Origin: Candidatus Eremiobacter antarcticus
GTDB lineage: Bacteria > Vulcanimicrobiota > Vulcanimicrobiia > Eremiobacterales > Eremiobacteraceae
Length of the DNA stretch: 64,000 nt
Direction: 5' to 3'
NCBI GenBank assembly: GCA_003244105.1
Contig: QHBK01000019.1
Location: 62,001 to 126,000, forward strand
Part shown: positions 1 to 8,359 of the stretch, piece after piece
How the letters are laid out: each line of letters starts with the position of its first letter
Numbering within the stretch: the first letter of the stretch is position 1
Made by a program: the position numbers and the translations under genes
Notes under the pieces: generated by a model
Told to the model about the DNA's origin: nothing
Database searches by the model: none
What the model saw: the letters and a program-made list of their open reading frames with translations, nothing else

Positions 1-748
1 TGGGTTTGAAATCGTCCGGTGACAGCCAAAAGCCGAGCCAAGAAACCACGACGATGAGGGACAGCGGAACGATGAATTTCCAGACGTAGGCCCCCGCATT
101 CCGCTTCACCTCGAGCGCGAAGACGACGCCATGCGCGGTATCGCCCAAGTAGTTGTCGCTGTAGGCTCTCATGTGAAGTCCCTGCATGCGCCATTGTGCC
201 AAGCCCGCGAACAACGAGGTCGCGAGCTGCGAGCGGGCGCGATCGGGGATCAACACGATGCGGTCGATATCGCCGTCGAGGGGCGTGACATACACCGGCA
301 AGTACTCCGCGTCGAAGGGAAAGCGGCGCAGATCCAGTTCGGTGGCAAGCTTTGCATCGAAGGTTTCGATCATGTAAACGCGGCCGTCCGGCCGCACGTA
401 CAGATCGAGTTGGCGAAGGTCCACCGTCGAAAGCGTGTTCCCGAGGCCGATGTTGGGTTTGTTTATCCGATCCATGCTGACGGAACGCCGGTCATGCAAT
501 TCATCCCTCGAACGGTACCGCAGAGCCGGCTCCAGCCACGACGCGATGAGGGTGCCGCGCAACTCCCAGCGCTCGTGCACTTCGTCGACGTCGGCCAAGT
601 TCTCGACTCTGATGGCGACATTGACCAGCCGCAGCTTGCTCGGCCGGGCGGCCGTTAGGCGACTTGGACACCATACTGCCACGCAGGCGCAAAGAAGCGC
701 CAAGACCGCGGACCACCGCTTTTCGCAGATGTGCATTGCGATGCACAT
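1..748 (-). CDS. Prokaryotic pentameric ligand-gated ion channel, N-terminal part (runs off the window)
   Basis: About 249 residues are visible; the gene continues past the left edge. The order is a signal-peptide-like start (WSAVLALLCACVAVW), then a beta-rich extracellular ligand-binding domain, then a first transmembrane helix. Family landmarks seen are LADVDEVHERWELRG, the FPFDAE element at the position of the Cys-loop (without the disulfide cysteines, as in bacterial members), and M1 with the classic IVPLSLIVVVSWLGFWLSP. The pore helix M2 and M3-M4 lie outside the window. Family members (GLIC, ELIC) form homopentameric channels in the inner membrane; the ligand cannot be predicted. ATG at 748 is used; ATG at 736 is in frame. 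Divergent from xth. Confidence 0.88.
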   Translation of the reverse strand, partial: MCIAMHICEKRWSAVLALLCACVAVWCPSRLTAARPSKLRLVNVAIRVENLADVDEVHERWELRGTLIASWLEPALRYRSRDELHDRRSVSMDRINKPNIGLGNTLSTVDLRQLDLYVRPDGRVYMIETFDAKLATELDLRRFPFDAEYLPVYVTPLDGDIDRIVLIPDRARSQLATSLFAGLAQWRMQGLHMRAYSDNYLGDTAHGVVFALEVKRNAGAYVWKFIVPLSLIVVVSWLGFWLSPDDFKP

Positions 749-851
749 TTGTGTTCCGGCGACGCGCTCTTCCTTCGTCAACGTGCGTAGAAGGCGACCG
801 CGCGAAAGCTGCGCAAGTCAGGCCGCTCGCATGGATGTGAAGCTGCCGGGT

Positions 852-1622
852 ATGCGCATCATCACGCTCAACGTCAACGGCATACGCTCGGCGGCGCGCA
901 AAGGGTTCTACGCCTGGATGCAGAGCCAAGATGCGGACGTCGTCTGTCTGCAAGAGACCAAGGCGCAGGAACATCAGTTGCCCTTGGAGTCGGCTGCCGT
1001 CGCTCACTACACCGGCGTCTTTTTCGATGCCAAGCGCAAGGGCTACAGCGGCGTCGCGATCTATGCCAAGCGCGCGCCGGACCGCATCGTGCGCGGCTTC
1101 GGGTGGCCGGAGTTCGACGAAGACGCCCGCTTTCTGCAATTCGATTATGGACCGCTCAGCATCTCCTCATTGTATGTCGTCTCCGGCGCCATGGGGCCGG
1201 CGCGTCAGGTGATCAAGGAGCAGTTCCTCGACCGCCTCTACGGATATCTGGAAGCGCTGAGCAAGGACGGACGCTCCTATATCCTCTGCGGCGACTACAA
1301 CATCGCTCATCGCGAGATCGACGTCTACAATCCCCGCCGCTGCGAGCACATCTCGGGGTTCTTCCCGCAGGAACGCGCATGGATGGATCGCGTCTTGAGC
1401 GAGCTCGGCTGGGTGGACGCGTTTCGTGTGGTCAACAAAGCGGCCGGCCAGTACACCTGGTGGTCGAACTTTCAAAACGCGTTCGAGCACAACCGTGGCT
1501 GGCGTCTGGACTACCAGCTCATCTCGCCGGACTTGGCCGGCAGCGTCAGCGATGCGGGCATCTACCGTGATGCCCGCTTTTCCGACCACGCGCCCGTCAT
1601 CATCGAGTACTCACGTCCTTGA
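852..1622 (+). CDS. xth: Exodeoxyribonuclease III / AP endonuclease
   Basis: 256 residues, the usual length for the ExoIII (Xth/ExoA) family. It hydrolyses the DNA backbone 5' of abasic sites and degrades duplex DNA 3' to 5' in base excision repair. Metal and catalytic motifs are complete: NVNGIR near residue 8, LQETK with the metal-binding Glu at 35, CGDYNIAH in the middle, and the C-terminal SDHAPV with the catalytic Asp-His pair. An in-frame ATG at 831 would add seven residues; the 852 start matches the family N-terminus MRIITLNVNGIRS. The 3' end overlaps the convergent DUF2231 gene by 12 bases. Confidence 0.95.
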   Translation: MRIITLNVNGIRSAARKGFYAWMQSQDADVVCLQETKAQEHQLPLESAAVAHYTGVFFDAKRKGYSGVAIYAKRAPDRIVRGFGWPEFDEDARFLQFDYGPLSISSLYVVSGAMGPARQVIKEQFLDRLYGYLEALSKDGRSYILCGDYNIAHREIDVYNPRRCEHISGFFPQERAWMDRVLSELGWVDAFRVVNKAAGQYTWWSNFQNAFEHNRGWRLDYQLISPDLAGSVSDAGIYRDARFSDHAPVIIEYSRP

Positions 1623-2108
1623 TGCGGAGCCCGCGCCGATGCGATCCTTGGCATAGGCGCGCGCGGCATCATCCGATTGCGGCTCGACCGCCACGCCGTG
1701 GACATAGACCATTTCACCGCCGAGCCACCCCGACACAAGGAGCAGGATCACGCCGACGATGGAAATTGTGAGCGGCAGGCCCGACGTGGTTCCGCGGAAG
1801 CGCAGCCAGGCGTCGATTGCGAACAGCGCGACGACGATGAGATTGATCACCATGTGACGGACGCCGATCTTCTTGACGGCTGGATCCTTCAGCGCCAGGA
1901 GGTCGATGAGCCCGGGAATGGCGGCCACCAGCGCGCCGATGATGCCTCCCACCATGCTGTAGAGGGCGACGGTGCCCCAAGCCGTGTTGTCAGGCTTGGA
2001 CAATCCGATGAGATCGCACACCAAAGAGAAGATGAGGAGTCCGATGGGAAACGCGACGAGGACGGGGTGCAGCGGATGGTTCTTGACGCTCGCTGGACTG
2101 GACATCAC
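1611..2108 (-). CDS. DUF2231 four-helix membrane protein
   Basis: 165 residues with four hydrophobic segments (around residues 15-33, 48-70, 85-102 and 113-132). The opening HPLHPVLVAFPIGLL and the later GLIDLLAL and WLGGEMVYVHG are typical of the DUF2231 family, small membrane proteins that sometimes sit beside Rieske or cytochrome genes. Biochemical role unknown. A good Shine-Dalgarno (AAAGGAGG) precedes the ATG. No functional partner is visible in the neighbourhood. Confidence 0.88.
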   Translation of the reverse strand: MMSSPASVKNHPLHPVLVAFPIGLLIFSLVCDLIGLSKPDNTAWGTVALYSMVGGIIGALVAAIPGLIDLLALKDPAVKKIGVRHMVINLIVVALFAIDAWLRFRGTTSGLPLTISIVGVILLLVSGWLGGEMVYVHGVAVEPQSDDAARAYAKDRIGAGSASRT

Positions 2109-2188
2109 GATCCTCCTTTAAGATGTTCCGGATAGCAAGGGTTTACTAGGTTGGCGATCATGGGCTTTGAAGTTCACGCGGGTAGCAT

Positions 2189-2473
2189 TCAGTATAGCGA
2201 CTTGGTCAAGCCGCCGTCGACGGCGATAGTTTGACCCGTCACGTAGCGGGCAGGCTCGCTGCAAAGAAAGACCACCATCGCCGCGAACTCCGCCGGCTCC
2301 GCCACGCGACCGACCCGGTTCGCCTCACGCGCCACTTGCTGGAGCCGCTCCTCGCGGCGTGCCGCGACAGCAAGCCGGACGCCCTCTGACGCCAGCGCTA
2401 AGGCGACCGCTTCACCGATGCCTGAGCTTGCGCCGGTCACCAAGGCAACGCGATCGCGCAGTCCGAGATCCAT
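2189..2473 (-). pseudogene. Short-chain dehydrogenase remnant with internal deletion
   Basis: The 94-residue frame begins as a complete SDR N-terminus ([21 protein letters not shown], then [12 protein letters not shown]) and ends as a complete SDR C-terminus ([20 protein letters not shown], then [11 protein letters not shown]). The roughly 150 residues that normally lie between, including the NNAG motif and the Ser/Tyr/Lys catalytic triad, are missing. The join near residue 50 ([10 protein letters not shown]) keeps the frame. It therefore looks like an in-frame deletion that leaves an inactive protein. It lies just downstream of the pirin gene, whose stop is at 2477. Confidence 0.85.
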
Positions 2474-2476
2474 GGT

Positions 2477-3304
2477 CTAAAACGTGCCGTCGCGATAATC
2501 CGCAATCGCTTGCGCGATCTCACGCTCGCTGTTCATCACGAACGGCCCGTATTGCACCACGGGCTCCCGCAACGGTTGACCGGCCCAAAGGATCGCATGC
2601 ATGCGCTCATCGGCTGCGATCCGGATCTGCGAAGGTCCGTCTGCATCTGCGTAGGAGAGCTACACGACTTGGCCGGCGTGCGCCTTTGTCTCGGCAACGC
2701 CGAAGCGGCCGCTGCCTTCGAGCAGGTAGAAAAATCCGTTATAGACCGCAGGCAAGTCTTGCGTCACCGCAGCCTCGGGAGACAGACGAAAATCCACCAT
2801 CGTCACCGGGACGTGGTTCGACGTCGACGCGCGCGCGTCGCCGGAGGAGCCTGAGAAGACGCGCATCTCGGCGCCGTCCGCGCGGCGCACTGGCATGTCG
2901 CTGCCACGCAGGTCCTGGTAGCGCGGTTCCACGAGCTTGAGCGCGGCCGGCAGATTCACCCAAAGCTGCAAGCTGTGAACGGGATGCTGCGGATCGGGAT
3001 TTTCGTTGTGGATGACGCCGCGGCCGGCCGTCATCCATTGCGCATCGCCTGCGCCGAGCGATCCCCGCCCGCCACGGTTATCGAAATGCTCGAGGCGGCC
3101 TTCCAACACGTAGGTGACAGTTTCGAAGCCGCGGTGCGGATGGTCGGCGAACGTTCCCGCGTGGAACCAATCCTCGTTGAGCAGCAAGAAGGGGTCGTAT
3201 GCCTGCCAGTGACCGGGCTCGAGAACCGTGCGCACGCGATGCGTGGGCGAGGATCCCGGCTCCATGTGCGTGTTCACGACCTCACGCAACCCGCGCTGCA
3301 ACAT
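2477..3304 (-). pseudogene. Pirin family protein interrupted by an in-frame TAG
   Basis: Pirins are iron-binding bicupins; some have quercetinase activity. The N-terminal cupin has the metal motif FADHPHRGFETVTYVLEG and the later HNENP. The frame reads to residue 214 (AGQVV), then a TAG at 2660-2662. It continues in the same frame for about 60 residues ending HAILWAGQPLREPVVQYGPF and FVMNSEREIAQAIADY, which is the normal pirin C-terminus. A tryptophan is common at the interrupted position in relatives, so one G-to-A change would explain it. Start ATG 3304 has GAGGG upstream. The product is truncated unless TAG is read through or the base call is wrong. Confidence 0.85.
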
Positions 3305-3431
3305 CGTATCCCTCACGGCGGCTGCTCCTGTAAGACCGGCTCGCGAAGCTCTTGGGTAGGCTGGCCTTCGATGTCCGTCGCATACTACGCGAGCGCCCCG
3401 TTTACATTGAGATGCGAAGGTGCTGGTTGCA

Positions 3432-4376
3432 ATGGAACTGAGGAACCTGGGAAGCTCGGGGCTGCGAGTCTCCGTCGTCGGCTTGGGCTGCAACAACTTC
3501 GGCAGCCGGATCGACCAAGACGCCGCCCGTGAGGTGGTCGACAAAGCGATCGACCTCGGTGTCACGCTGTTCGACACGGCCGACATCTACGGCAATCGCG
3601 GCGGCTCGGAGCGCGCGCTCGGTGAAATCCTCGGAGAGCGTCGCAAGCACCTCGTGCTTGCGACAAAGTTCGGGGGCGACATGGATGAGGCCAAGCTGCT
3701 GTGCGGCGCTTCACGGCGGTATGTGATGTCGGCGGTGGATGCGAGCCTGCAGCGCCTGCAGACGGATTGGATCGATCTGTATCAGGTGCACGTCTACGAT
3801 TCAAAGACTCCCATTGAAGAGACCATGCGAGCCCTCGACGACCTGGTGCAGGCGGGCAAAATTCGCTACATCGGGTGTTCCAATTTCAGCGCGTGGCAAG
3901 TCGTCGATGCGAATTGGACAGCCAAGCACCTCGGCCTCAACGCGTTCATATCATGCCAGGATGAGTACAGCCTCGTCGAGCGCGAGCCGGAGCGCGAGCT
4001 GCTTCCCGCGATGGAAGCTTTGGGACTCGGACTGCTGCCCTACTTTCCGCTTGCGAGCGGCCTGCTGACCGGCAAGTACCGGCGCGGGCAGCCGGCGCCC
4101 GAAGGGACCCGCTTCGCGAAGACGCCGCATCTCGCGGAGCGCTATGGCACGGAGAAGCATTGGACGATCGTCGAGCAGCTGCGGGAATTCGCCGCCCAGC
4201 GAGGCCGCAGCCTGCTGGAACTCGCCTTCAGCTGGCTTGCCGCTCAACCGCTCGTTGGCAGCATCATCGCCGGCGCGACCAAGGCGAGCCAAATCGATCA
4301 AAACGTGCGCGCCGTCGCGTGGGCGCTCTCAGCGCAAGATCTGGAGGAGATTGATCGCCTGAGCGCTGCGGACTGA
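3432..4376 (+). CDS. Aldo/keto reductase
   Basis: 314 residues forming the full (alpha/beta)8 NADPH-dependent oxidoreductase fold. The catalytic tetrad is visible: FDTAD (Asp), IYG (Tyr), ATKFGG (Lys) and YQVHVYD (His). The cofactor-binding end SIIAGATKASQIDQNV is also present. It resembles the YajO/Tas-like bacterial AKR subfamilies; the substrate cannot be told. ATG 3432 is preferred to TTG/ATG codons a few residues upstream because ELRNLGSSGLRVS is the family N-terminus. It is divergent from pirin, with a 127-base gap. Confidence 0.92.
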   Translation: MELRNLGSSGLRVSVVGLGCNNFGSRIDQDAAREVVDKAIDLGVTLFDTADIYGNRGGSERALGEILGERRKHLVLATKFGGDMDEAKLLCGASRRYVMSAVDASLQRLQTDWIDLYQVHVYDSKTPIEETMRALDDLVQAGKIRYIGCSNFSAWQVVDANWTAKHLGLNAFISCQDEYSLVEREPERELLPAMEALGLGLLPYFPLASGLLTGKYRRGQPAPEGTRFAKTPHLAERYGTEKHWTIVEQLREFAAQRGRSLLELAFSWLAAQPLVGSIIAGATKASQIDQNVRAVAWALSAQDLEEIDRLSAAD

Positions 4377-4401
4377 CGCAGGCAGTTCGCCGCACTTCTC
4401 G

Positions 4402-5274
4402 CTACGGCAAATACTTCCCAAACCAGGCTAGCGTACGCGACCAGGAATCCGGTGCAGCCGAGGGCACGTACGATTGGCGTTGGTCGTCGAAAAACGCATG
4501 CCCAGCCTCGGGATAGATCTTGATGTCGTTCGGTACGTGCAGCTTGGTCTGAAACTCGCGTACGCCTTCGGCCGGGATGCTCGTGTCTCGCGCCCCGTAG
4601 CTGCCCAGCATCGGTATCTTCAACGTGGCCGCGTATTCGTTGGCGACACGGCCGTACCAAATGGCGCATGCATCGAAGGCGTCGCTGGTTGCGGCTATTC
4701 GCAAAGCGATTGCGCCGCCCATGCAAAAGCCGGTTAGCCCAACCTTTGGCGGACGAATGCGAGCGTCCACGGCCGCGCGTTTGCGGATCCAGGTGGCGCC
4801 CGCCTCGATGTCGCCCTTGACTTGTTCGTCATCCAGTTTCGCCGCCAAGTCCCGAAACGGCCGGTAGTCGTCCGCCCGGTCACCGCTTGGGGCATTCAGG
4901 CGAGAGAAGAGACTAGGCGCGATCGTCACATAACCGGCCTTCGCGAACCGTCGGACGACGTCTCGTATCGAAGCGTCGACGCCCCAGATGTGCTGGACGA
5001 CGACGACGCCGTGGGTCGTTTGCGTCGCCGCCTTCGGTACGGCCGCATATGACCTGATGGCGCCGCCCGGCCGCGGAAGCTCTGGAGTCACGATGGAAAT
5101 CGCTGGGTCGTTTTCGGGAACGATTGGATCGTGAAAGTTTCCGAGCGTCAGAACCGCAGCGCTTGCGCTCAGGCCCGTTCCGGCCAAGATGCCGGCGCCT
5201 GCTGAAATTCCGATGAACGCCTCACGTGAAAAGGATGGCTTGGTCGCGTTGTTCGGATCGTGGATGTCGTGCAT
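4402..5274 (-). CDS. Dienelactone hydrolase family protein, exported
   Basis: 290 residues. A polar N-terminus is followed by a hydrophobic, alanine-rich stretch (residues 17-42) that looks like a signal sequence or anchor. The rest is an alpha/beta hydrolase of the dienelactone hydrolase type with a Cys nucleophile in GFCMGG, Asp in GARDTSIP and His in AGHAFF. Relatives open lactone rings such as 4-carboxymethylenebut-2-en-4-olide, but many act on other esters. The start at 5274 is supported by GGAGG about eight bases upstream; an upstream in-frame ATG gives a poor, polar extension. Confidence 0.9.
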   Translation of the reverse strand: MHDIHDPNNATKPSFSREAFIGISAGAGILAGTGLSASAAVLTLGNFHDPIVPENDPAISIVTPELPRPGGAIRSYAAVPKAATQTTHGVVVVQHIWGVDASIRDVVRRFAKAGYVTIAPSLFSRLNAPSGDRADDYRPFRDLAAKLDDEQVKGDIEAGATWIRKRAAVDARIRPPKVGLTGFCMGGAIALRIAATSDAFDACAIWYGRVANEYAATLKIPMLGSYGARDTSIPAEGVREFQTKLHVPNDIKIYPEAGHAFFDDQRQSYVPSAAPDSWSRTLAWFGKYLP

Positions 5275-5482
5275 GTGGTGTGCCTCCGGTCGATGATCGC
5301 GTGAACGGCGCGTGCGGCGCTGCCCGTTAGTGTGCTCTCTTCGCGTCTCGTCCCTCTCGCTTATGGATTCATCAATCTTTAAGTAACTAAGGTTACCATC
5401 ACCCATAGCTCGTGAGTTCACGGCGCCGTCTCGGTGCGAACTCCCATGTGGGTTTCAGTGTTTGTCACAGAAGGAGCATCTC

Positions 5483-6115
5483 TTGAAGAAGTCAGCGCGC
5501 ATCTTCCTCGTCTTCCTGGGCAGCGTGCTAGCTGCAGGTTCAATCATGCTGGTCGCGGGCTGCGGCGGCGGTGGTGGCTATGGGGGCGGTGGTTCAACCC
5601 TGCCGCAACCGCAACCGCAACCCTCGACTGCCGTTTCGCCGACGCCGGCCGTCTCTGCGGTGCCGACCGTGCATCTGAATTTCTTCGGCAGTGCCAACGG
5701 CGTTCTCACCGATCCGACATTCGGCGCCGTGAGCGGTTTCACGCAACAGCAGCACGCTCAAGTGCTCGGGCTTGATCCCGGCGTCCATGTGATCATCACA
5801 AACAACGACAGCACCGCTCACACGATCAACGTGTACTCGGGCGGCTTCCCCGCTCAAGGGGCGGTCACCTCAGCCGCTGCGCCCAATGGCGGGATCTTCG
5901 GACCAGGTTACCAGAGCGGTCCGCTTGCGCCCGGCCAAAGCACGGCGATGCTGACGACGATGAGCACAGCGGGCAACCTCTTCGTGGTCTGCGCGTTTCA
6001 CTACGCGATGGGCATGAGGGATGGCGTCATCATCAAGACGGGCGCGACGCCCGGTCCGCAGGCCACTCCGAACCCAGCGGCAACAGGGCCGGCCTGCCAC
6101 GGCTACGGCTGCTGA
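5483..6115 (+). CDS. Cupredoxin-like lipoprotein
   Basis: 210 residues. A hydrophobic signal ends in a lipobox (LVAGC), followed by a long glycine run and a Pro/Gln/Thr-rich linker, then a beta-rich domain. The domain carries STAHTINV and VCAFHYAMGM, which supply the His, Cys, His and Met expected of a type 1 copper site, so it may be a lipid-anchored electron carrier. TTG 5483 is chosen because AAGGAG lies seven bases upstream and MKKSARIF begins the signal; an upstream in-frame TTG at 5462 would put that ribosome site inside the gene. Confidence 0.8.
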   Translation: MKKSARIFLVFLGSVLAAGSIMLVAGCGGGGGYGGGGSTLPQPQPQPSTAVSPTPAVSAVPTVHLNFFGSANGVLTDPTFGAVSGFTQQQHAQVLGLDPGVHVIITNNDSTAHTINVYSGGFPAQGAVTSAAAPNGGIFGPGYQSGPLAPGQSTAMLTTMSTAGNLFVVCAFHYAMGMRDGVIIKTGATPGPQATPNPAATGPACHGYGC

Positions 6116-6134
6116 CGAGCGGATCCGCAACGAA

Positions 6135-6167
6135 GGCGCGGCCGCGACTCACCGTCGCGGCCGTGCC
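6135..6167. terminator. Strong stem-loop between convergent genes
   Basis: A 14-bp stem (GGCGCGGCCGCGAC with GTCGCGGCCGTGCC, one G-U pair) closes a five-base loop TCACC. It follows the cupredoxin gene by 20 bases and overlaps the last codons of the opposing winged-helix gene, so it could end transcription from both sides. There is no clear T-run. Confidence 0.6.
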
Positions 6168-6556
6168 TGATACCCCGTATCGTAAACGTTCTTGATCTCC
6201 AACTGAGCGCGACTGTTCTTCAAGAGCCTGCGCAAGTAAGAGATCTGCACCTTCAGCAGGTTTTGCTCTCGAGCGAGCAGCGGCCGGTCCCCGACGTCGA
6301 GCAGACTGTTGTAGGAGACGGTCGCGCAGTAATTCTTCAACAGAACGGTCAGCAAGCGGAAAAGAGCGGGCGTGCAATGCACGCTCTTTCCTGCGATCAA
6401 AAGCTCATGCGATTCGGGGTACACGGTGACGTTGGCGCCCGATACGAACGGGAAGTTCGAGAGCATTGCCTGCGCGAGCCAGGGTTGACTCTTGATTATC
6501 TCACCACTCTCACGATGTTGCTGCCGGGCTAGTCGTTGTAACAAAGCGGCGTGCAA
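6149..6556 (-). CDS. Stand-alone OmpR/PhoB-type winged helix DNA-binding protein
   Basis: 135 residues. The C-terminal 95 form a Trans_reg_C winged helix: wing strands VTVYPESHELLIAGK, then TPALFRLLTVLLKNYCATVS, and the recognition helix LLKVQISYLRRLLKNS followed by IKNVYDTGYQ. There is no receiver domain, so phosphorylation by a partner kinase is not expected. The start is uncertain: TTG at 6556 is the furthest, and the conserved domain begins near residue 32 (ATG). An AT-rich stretch with TATATTAT upstream (about 6580-6590) may be its -10 region. Confidence 0.75.
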   Translation of the reverse strand: MHAALLQRLARQQHRESGEIIKSQPWLAQAMLSNFPFVSGANVTVYPESHELLIAGKSVHCTPALFRLLTVLLKNYCATVSYNSLLDVGDRPLLAREQNLLKVQISYLRRLLKNSRAQLEIKNVYDTGYQARPRR

Positions 6557-6665
6557 AAAGTTTCAAGGTCCGCCAAAATAATATAATGTGCCATCGCTGT
6601 GCCGTAGGAAGCTGAAAATAGTCATGCCTTGACCCATGCGAAATCTGGATAGCGCGCGCCCGTAA

Positions 6666-6683
6666 CACCTAATTCGTTAGGTG
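6666..6683. other. Perfect hairpin with TTCG tetraloop
   Basis: CACCTAA-TTCG-TTAGGTG is a perfect 7-bp inverted repeat in the 260-base gap between two leftward genes. It has no T-run on either side. It may be a weak terminator of the gene ending at 6817 or an operator; nothing else is evident in this gap apart from the AT-rich promoter-like stretch near 6580. Confidence 0.4.
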
Positions 6684-6816
6684 GTTGCGCGCTCCCTTCG
6701 GTCGACGATTAAAGGAAGAGGGAACCCCTTAGTGCCGCAGGGATCCCCTCAAATGCTTTGCCCGAACCGGACGGCTGCTCGCAACGCGGCCGTGCGGCCG
6801 CGCCCTCAACGCAAGG

Positions 6817-7305
6817 TCAAGAAGACGTTCCGGCACTCCCGTGGTGCCAGCGGTGGCCCATCGATAACCTGAGCAAGTTGTAGCCCGCATCGCTGCGCAT
6901 GGCATTCCTGGCCCCGGCGCCTTGCGATCCGTCCTTCGGCAGCTGACCTTGCGGCCCAGCGGCTTGAACTCCGCCTTTCTGACGCATCTGCCGAATTTGG
7001 CCTTCGTAGCGGCTTGCAATGCTGAGCACTGACTGTCTTTCCGATGGAGTCAGGGCGGCATCAAGCGTTCTGGCCGCGTTGTGCATGTCCGGCCTTTGCT
7101 GGGTTTCCAGTTGGCCGACGACCTGCGTCACGAGCGTGCGGTGCGCCGGCGTCAGCGCGTTCAGGGCCTCCGCTTGCGCCTGCTGTCGCAGCTGTCTCAT
7201 CTGCTGTCTCCCCTGACCTTGATCAAGACTTGGGGCATCGGCTCGCGCTGCGAACGGGGCTAAGCTGAAGGCGATTGCGAGCATCGCCGGCATGAATTTG
7301 TTCAT
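6817..7305 (-). CDS. Exported protein with LTPxxR repeats (Spy/LTXXQ-like)
   Basis: 162 residues. A signal peptide (MPAMLAIAFSLAPFAARA) is followed by a helical, Gln/Arg/Ala-rich mature region with two similar units, LTPAHRTLVTQVVGQLE and LTPSERQSVLSIASRYE. These are reminiscent of the LTXXQ motif of the periplasmic Spy/CpxP chaperones, but the match is loose. The C-terminal 45 residues look disordered. The start at 7305 is set by the signal peptide. Function unproven. Confidence 0.6.
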   Translation of the reverse strand: MNKFMPAMLAIAFSLAPFAARADAPSLDQGQGRQQMRQLRQQAQAEALNALTPAHRTLVTQVVGQLETQQRPDMHNAARTLDAALTPSERQSVLSIASRYEGQIRQMRQKGGVQAAGPQGQLPKDGSQGAGARNAMRSDAGYNLLRLSMGHRWHHGSAGTSS

Positions 7306-7456
7306 GCCGCCATTGTAGGCTGCCAACCTTAGAGCGTACTGAGAAGACCGGCACAGGCAGGCGTTGGTACGTGAGAGTGTGATGAGAAACCGCGATCGCG
7401 CAAACGCGATCCGCAAATCTCAGGCGCGCCTAAGCCGCACCCCATAAAATCAGCGT

Positions 7457-8301
7457 ATGCCCAACATGAAGGCGCACACAATGTCATCACGCGTTTCTCG
7501 GGGCGCGCTCGTTAGTCTCTGCCTTGGCGCCATCCTGGCCGCCGGATGCGGCGGCGGCAACGGCCTCGGCAATACGATCGGCGGAAATTTCGGAGCGCAA
7601 GGAGCCGTTCGGCTCATCGACGCTTCTGAACAGTCGGGAGGCCCCCTCACGTTGACCGCCGACGGCCTCGTCATCAACAGCGGCATCGACAACAGCGTTC
7701 AGATAGGCAACTACGCGCTGGTCAACGCGGGCACGCACAACTTCGCAGTGCAGCCGGGTGGCCAAAACAGCAACACAAGCGTTGCTGCGTCGACCAGCTA
7801 TTCGGAAGTCCTCGAAGGGGAGCCGGGCTGTTCGGATTCCGCGATTCAAATCCAGTCATTTTCCAAGGCCTCTTCCGCGTCAAAATCAACGACGCGGCTG
7901 CCAACATCGGCGGTCCGGTCGACTTCTACCTCTGGCCGGTCGGCAGCGCTGTTCCGTTCTCGCCGTTGGTCGCCGGACTGACGCTCAACACCGACTCCGG
8001 AACGGTGGCAAGCGCACCGGGAGATTCTTACGTCCCTCGCTCGACCGATCCGGCGCCGGCTCCGATGTTCCAAGTGAGCGGCGACTTCAATCTGGCGGTC
8101 GTGCCCTCGGGACTGCGTCCGAACGCCTCAACGGACTTGCTGGAAGCAACCGGACAGCTTGACGTGGGCAATAACTACTCGTTCACGCTGGAAGATGCAG
8201 CTGGCGGATCGTTTAACAGCATGGACGTGCTCGTGTCCATCGACGCGCCGCAAATCGGCGGAAATCAATCCAGCCTGAACGTGAAGCGGCACAAGATCTG
8301 A
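7457..8301 (+). pseudogene. DUF4397-like lipoprotein with a one-base frameshift
   Basis: The first frame gives a lipoprotein signal (LCLGAILAAGC, then GGGN) and a beta-sandwich start: VRLIDASEQSGGPLTLTADG, IGNYALVNAGTHNFAVQP. After about residue 124 the protein continues in the next frame with LFGFRDSNPVIFQGLFRVK, then NIGGPVDFYLWPVGS, and runs to NYSFTLEDAAG and the stop. Adding one G in the CCGGG at about 7823-7827 restores a single protein of about 281 residues. The repeated layout fits DUF4397, a surface-protein domain of unknown function. Either a pseudogene or a homopolymer base-call error. Confidence 0.75.
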
Positions 8302-8325
8302 CGTCGACGATCGATCAGGGATAGC

Positions 8326-8353
8326 GATGCGGCGCCCACACGAGCGCCGCATC
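8326..8353 (+). terminator. Rho-independent-type terminator
   Basis: A perfect 10-bp stem GATGCGGCGC / GCGCCGCATC with an eight-base loop is followed by ATCATTTTAT. It lies 25 bases after the frameshifted lipoprotein gene and just before the stop of the opposing gene. Confidence 0.7.
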
Positions 8354-8359
8354 ATCATT

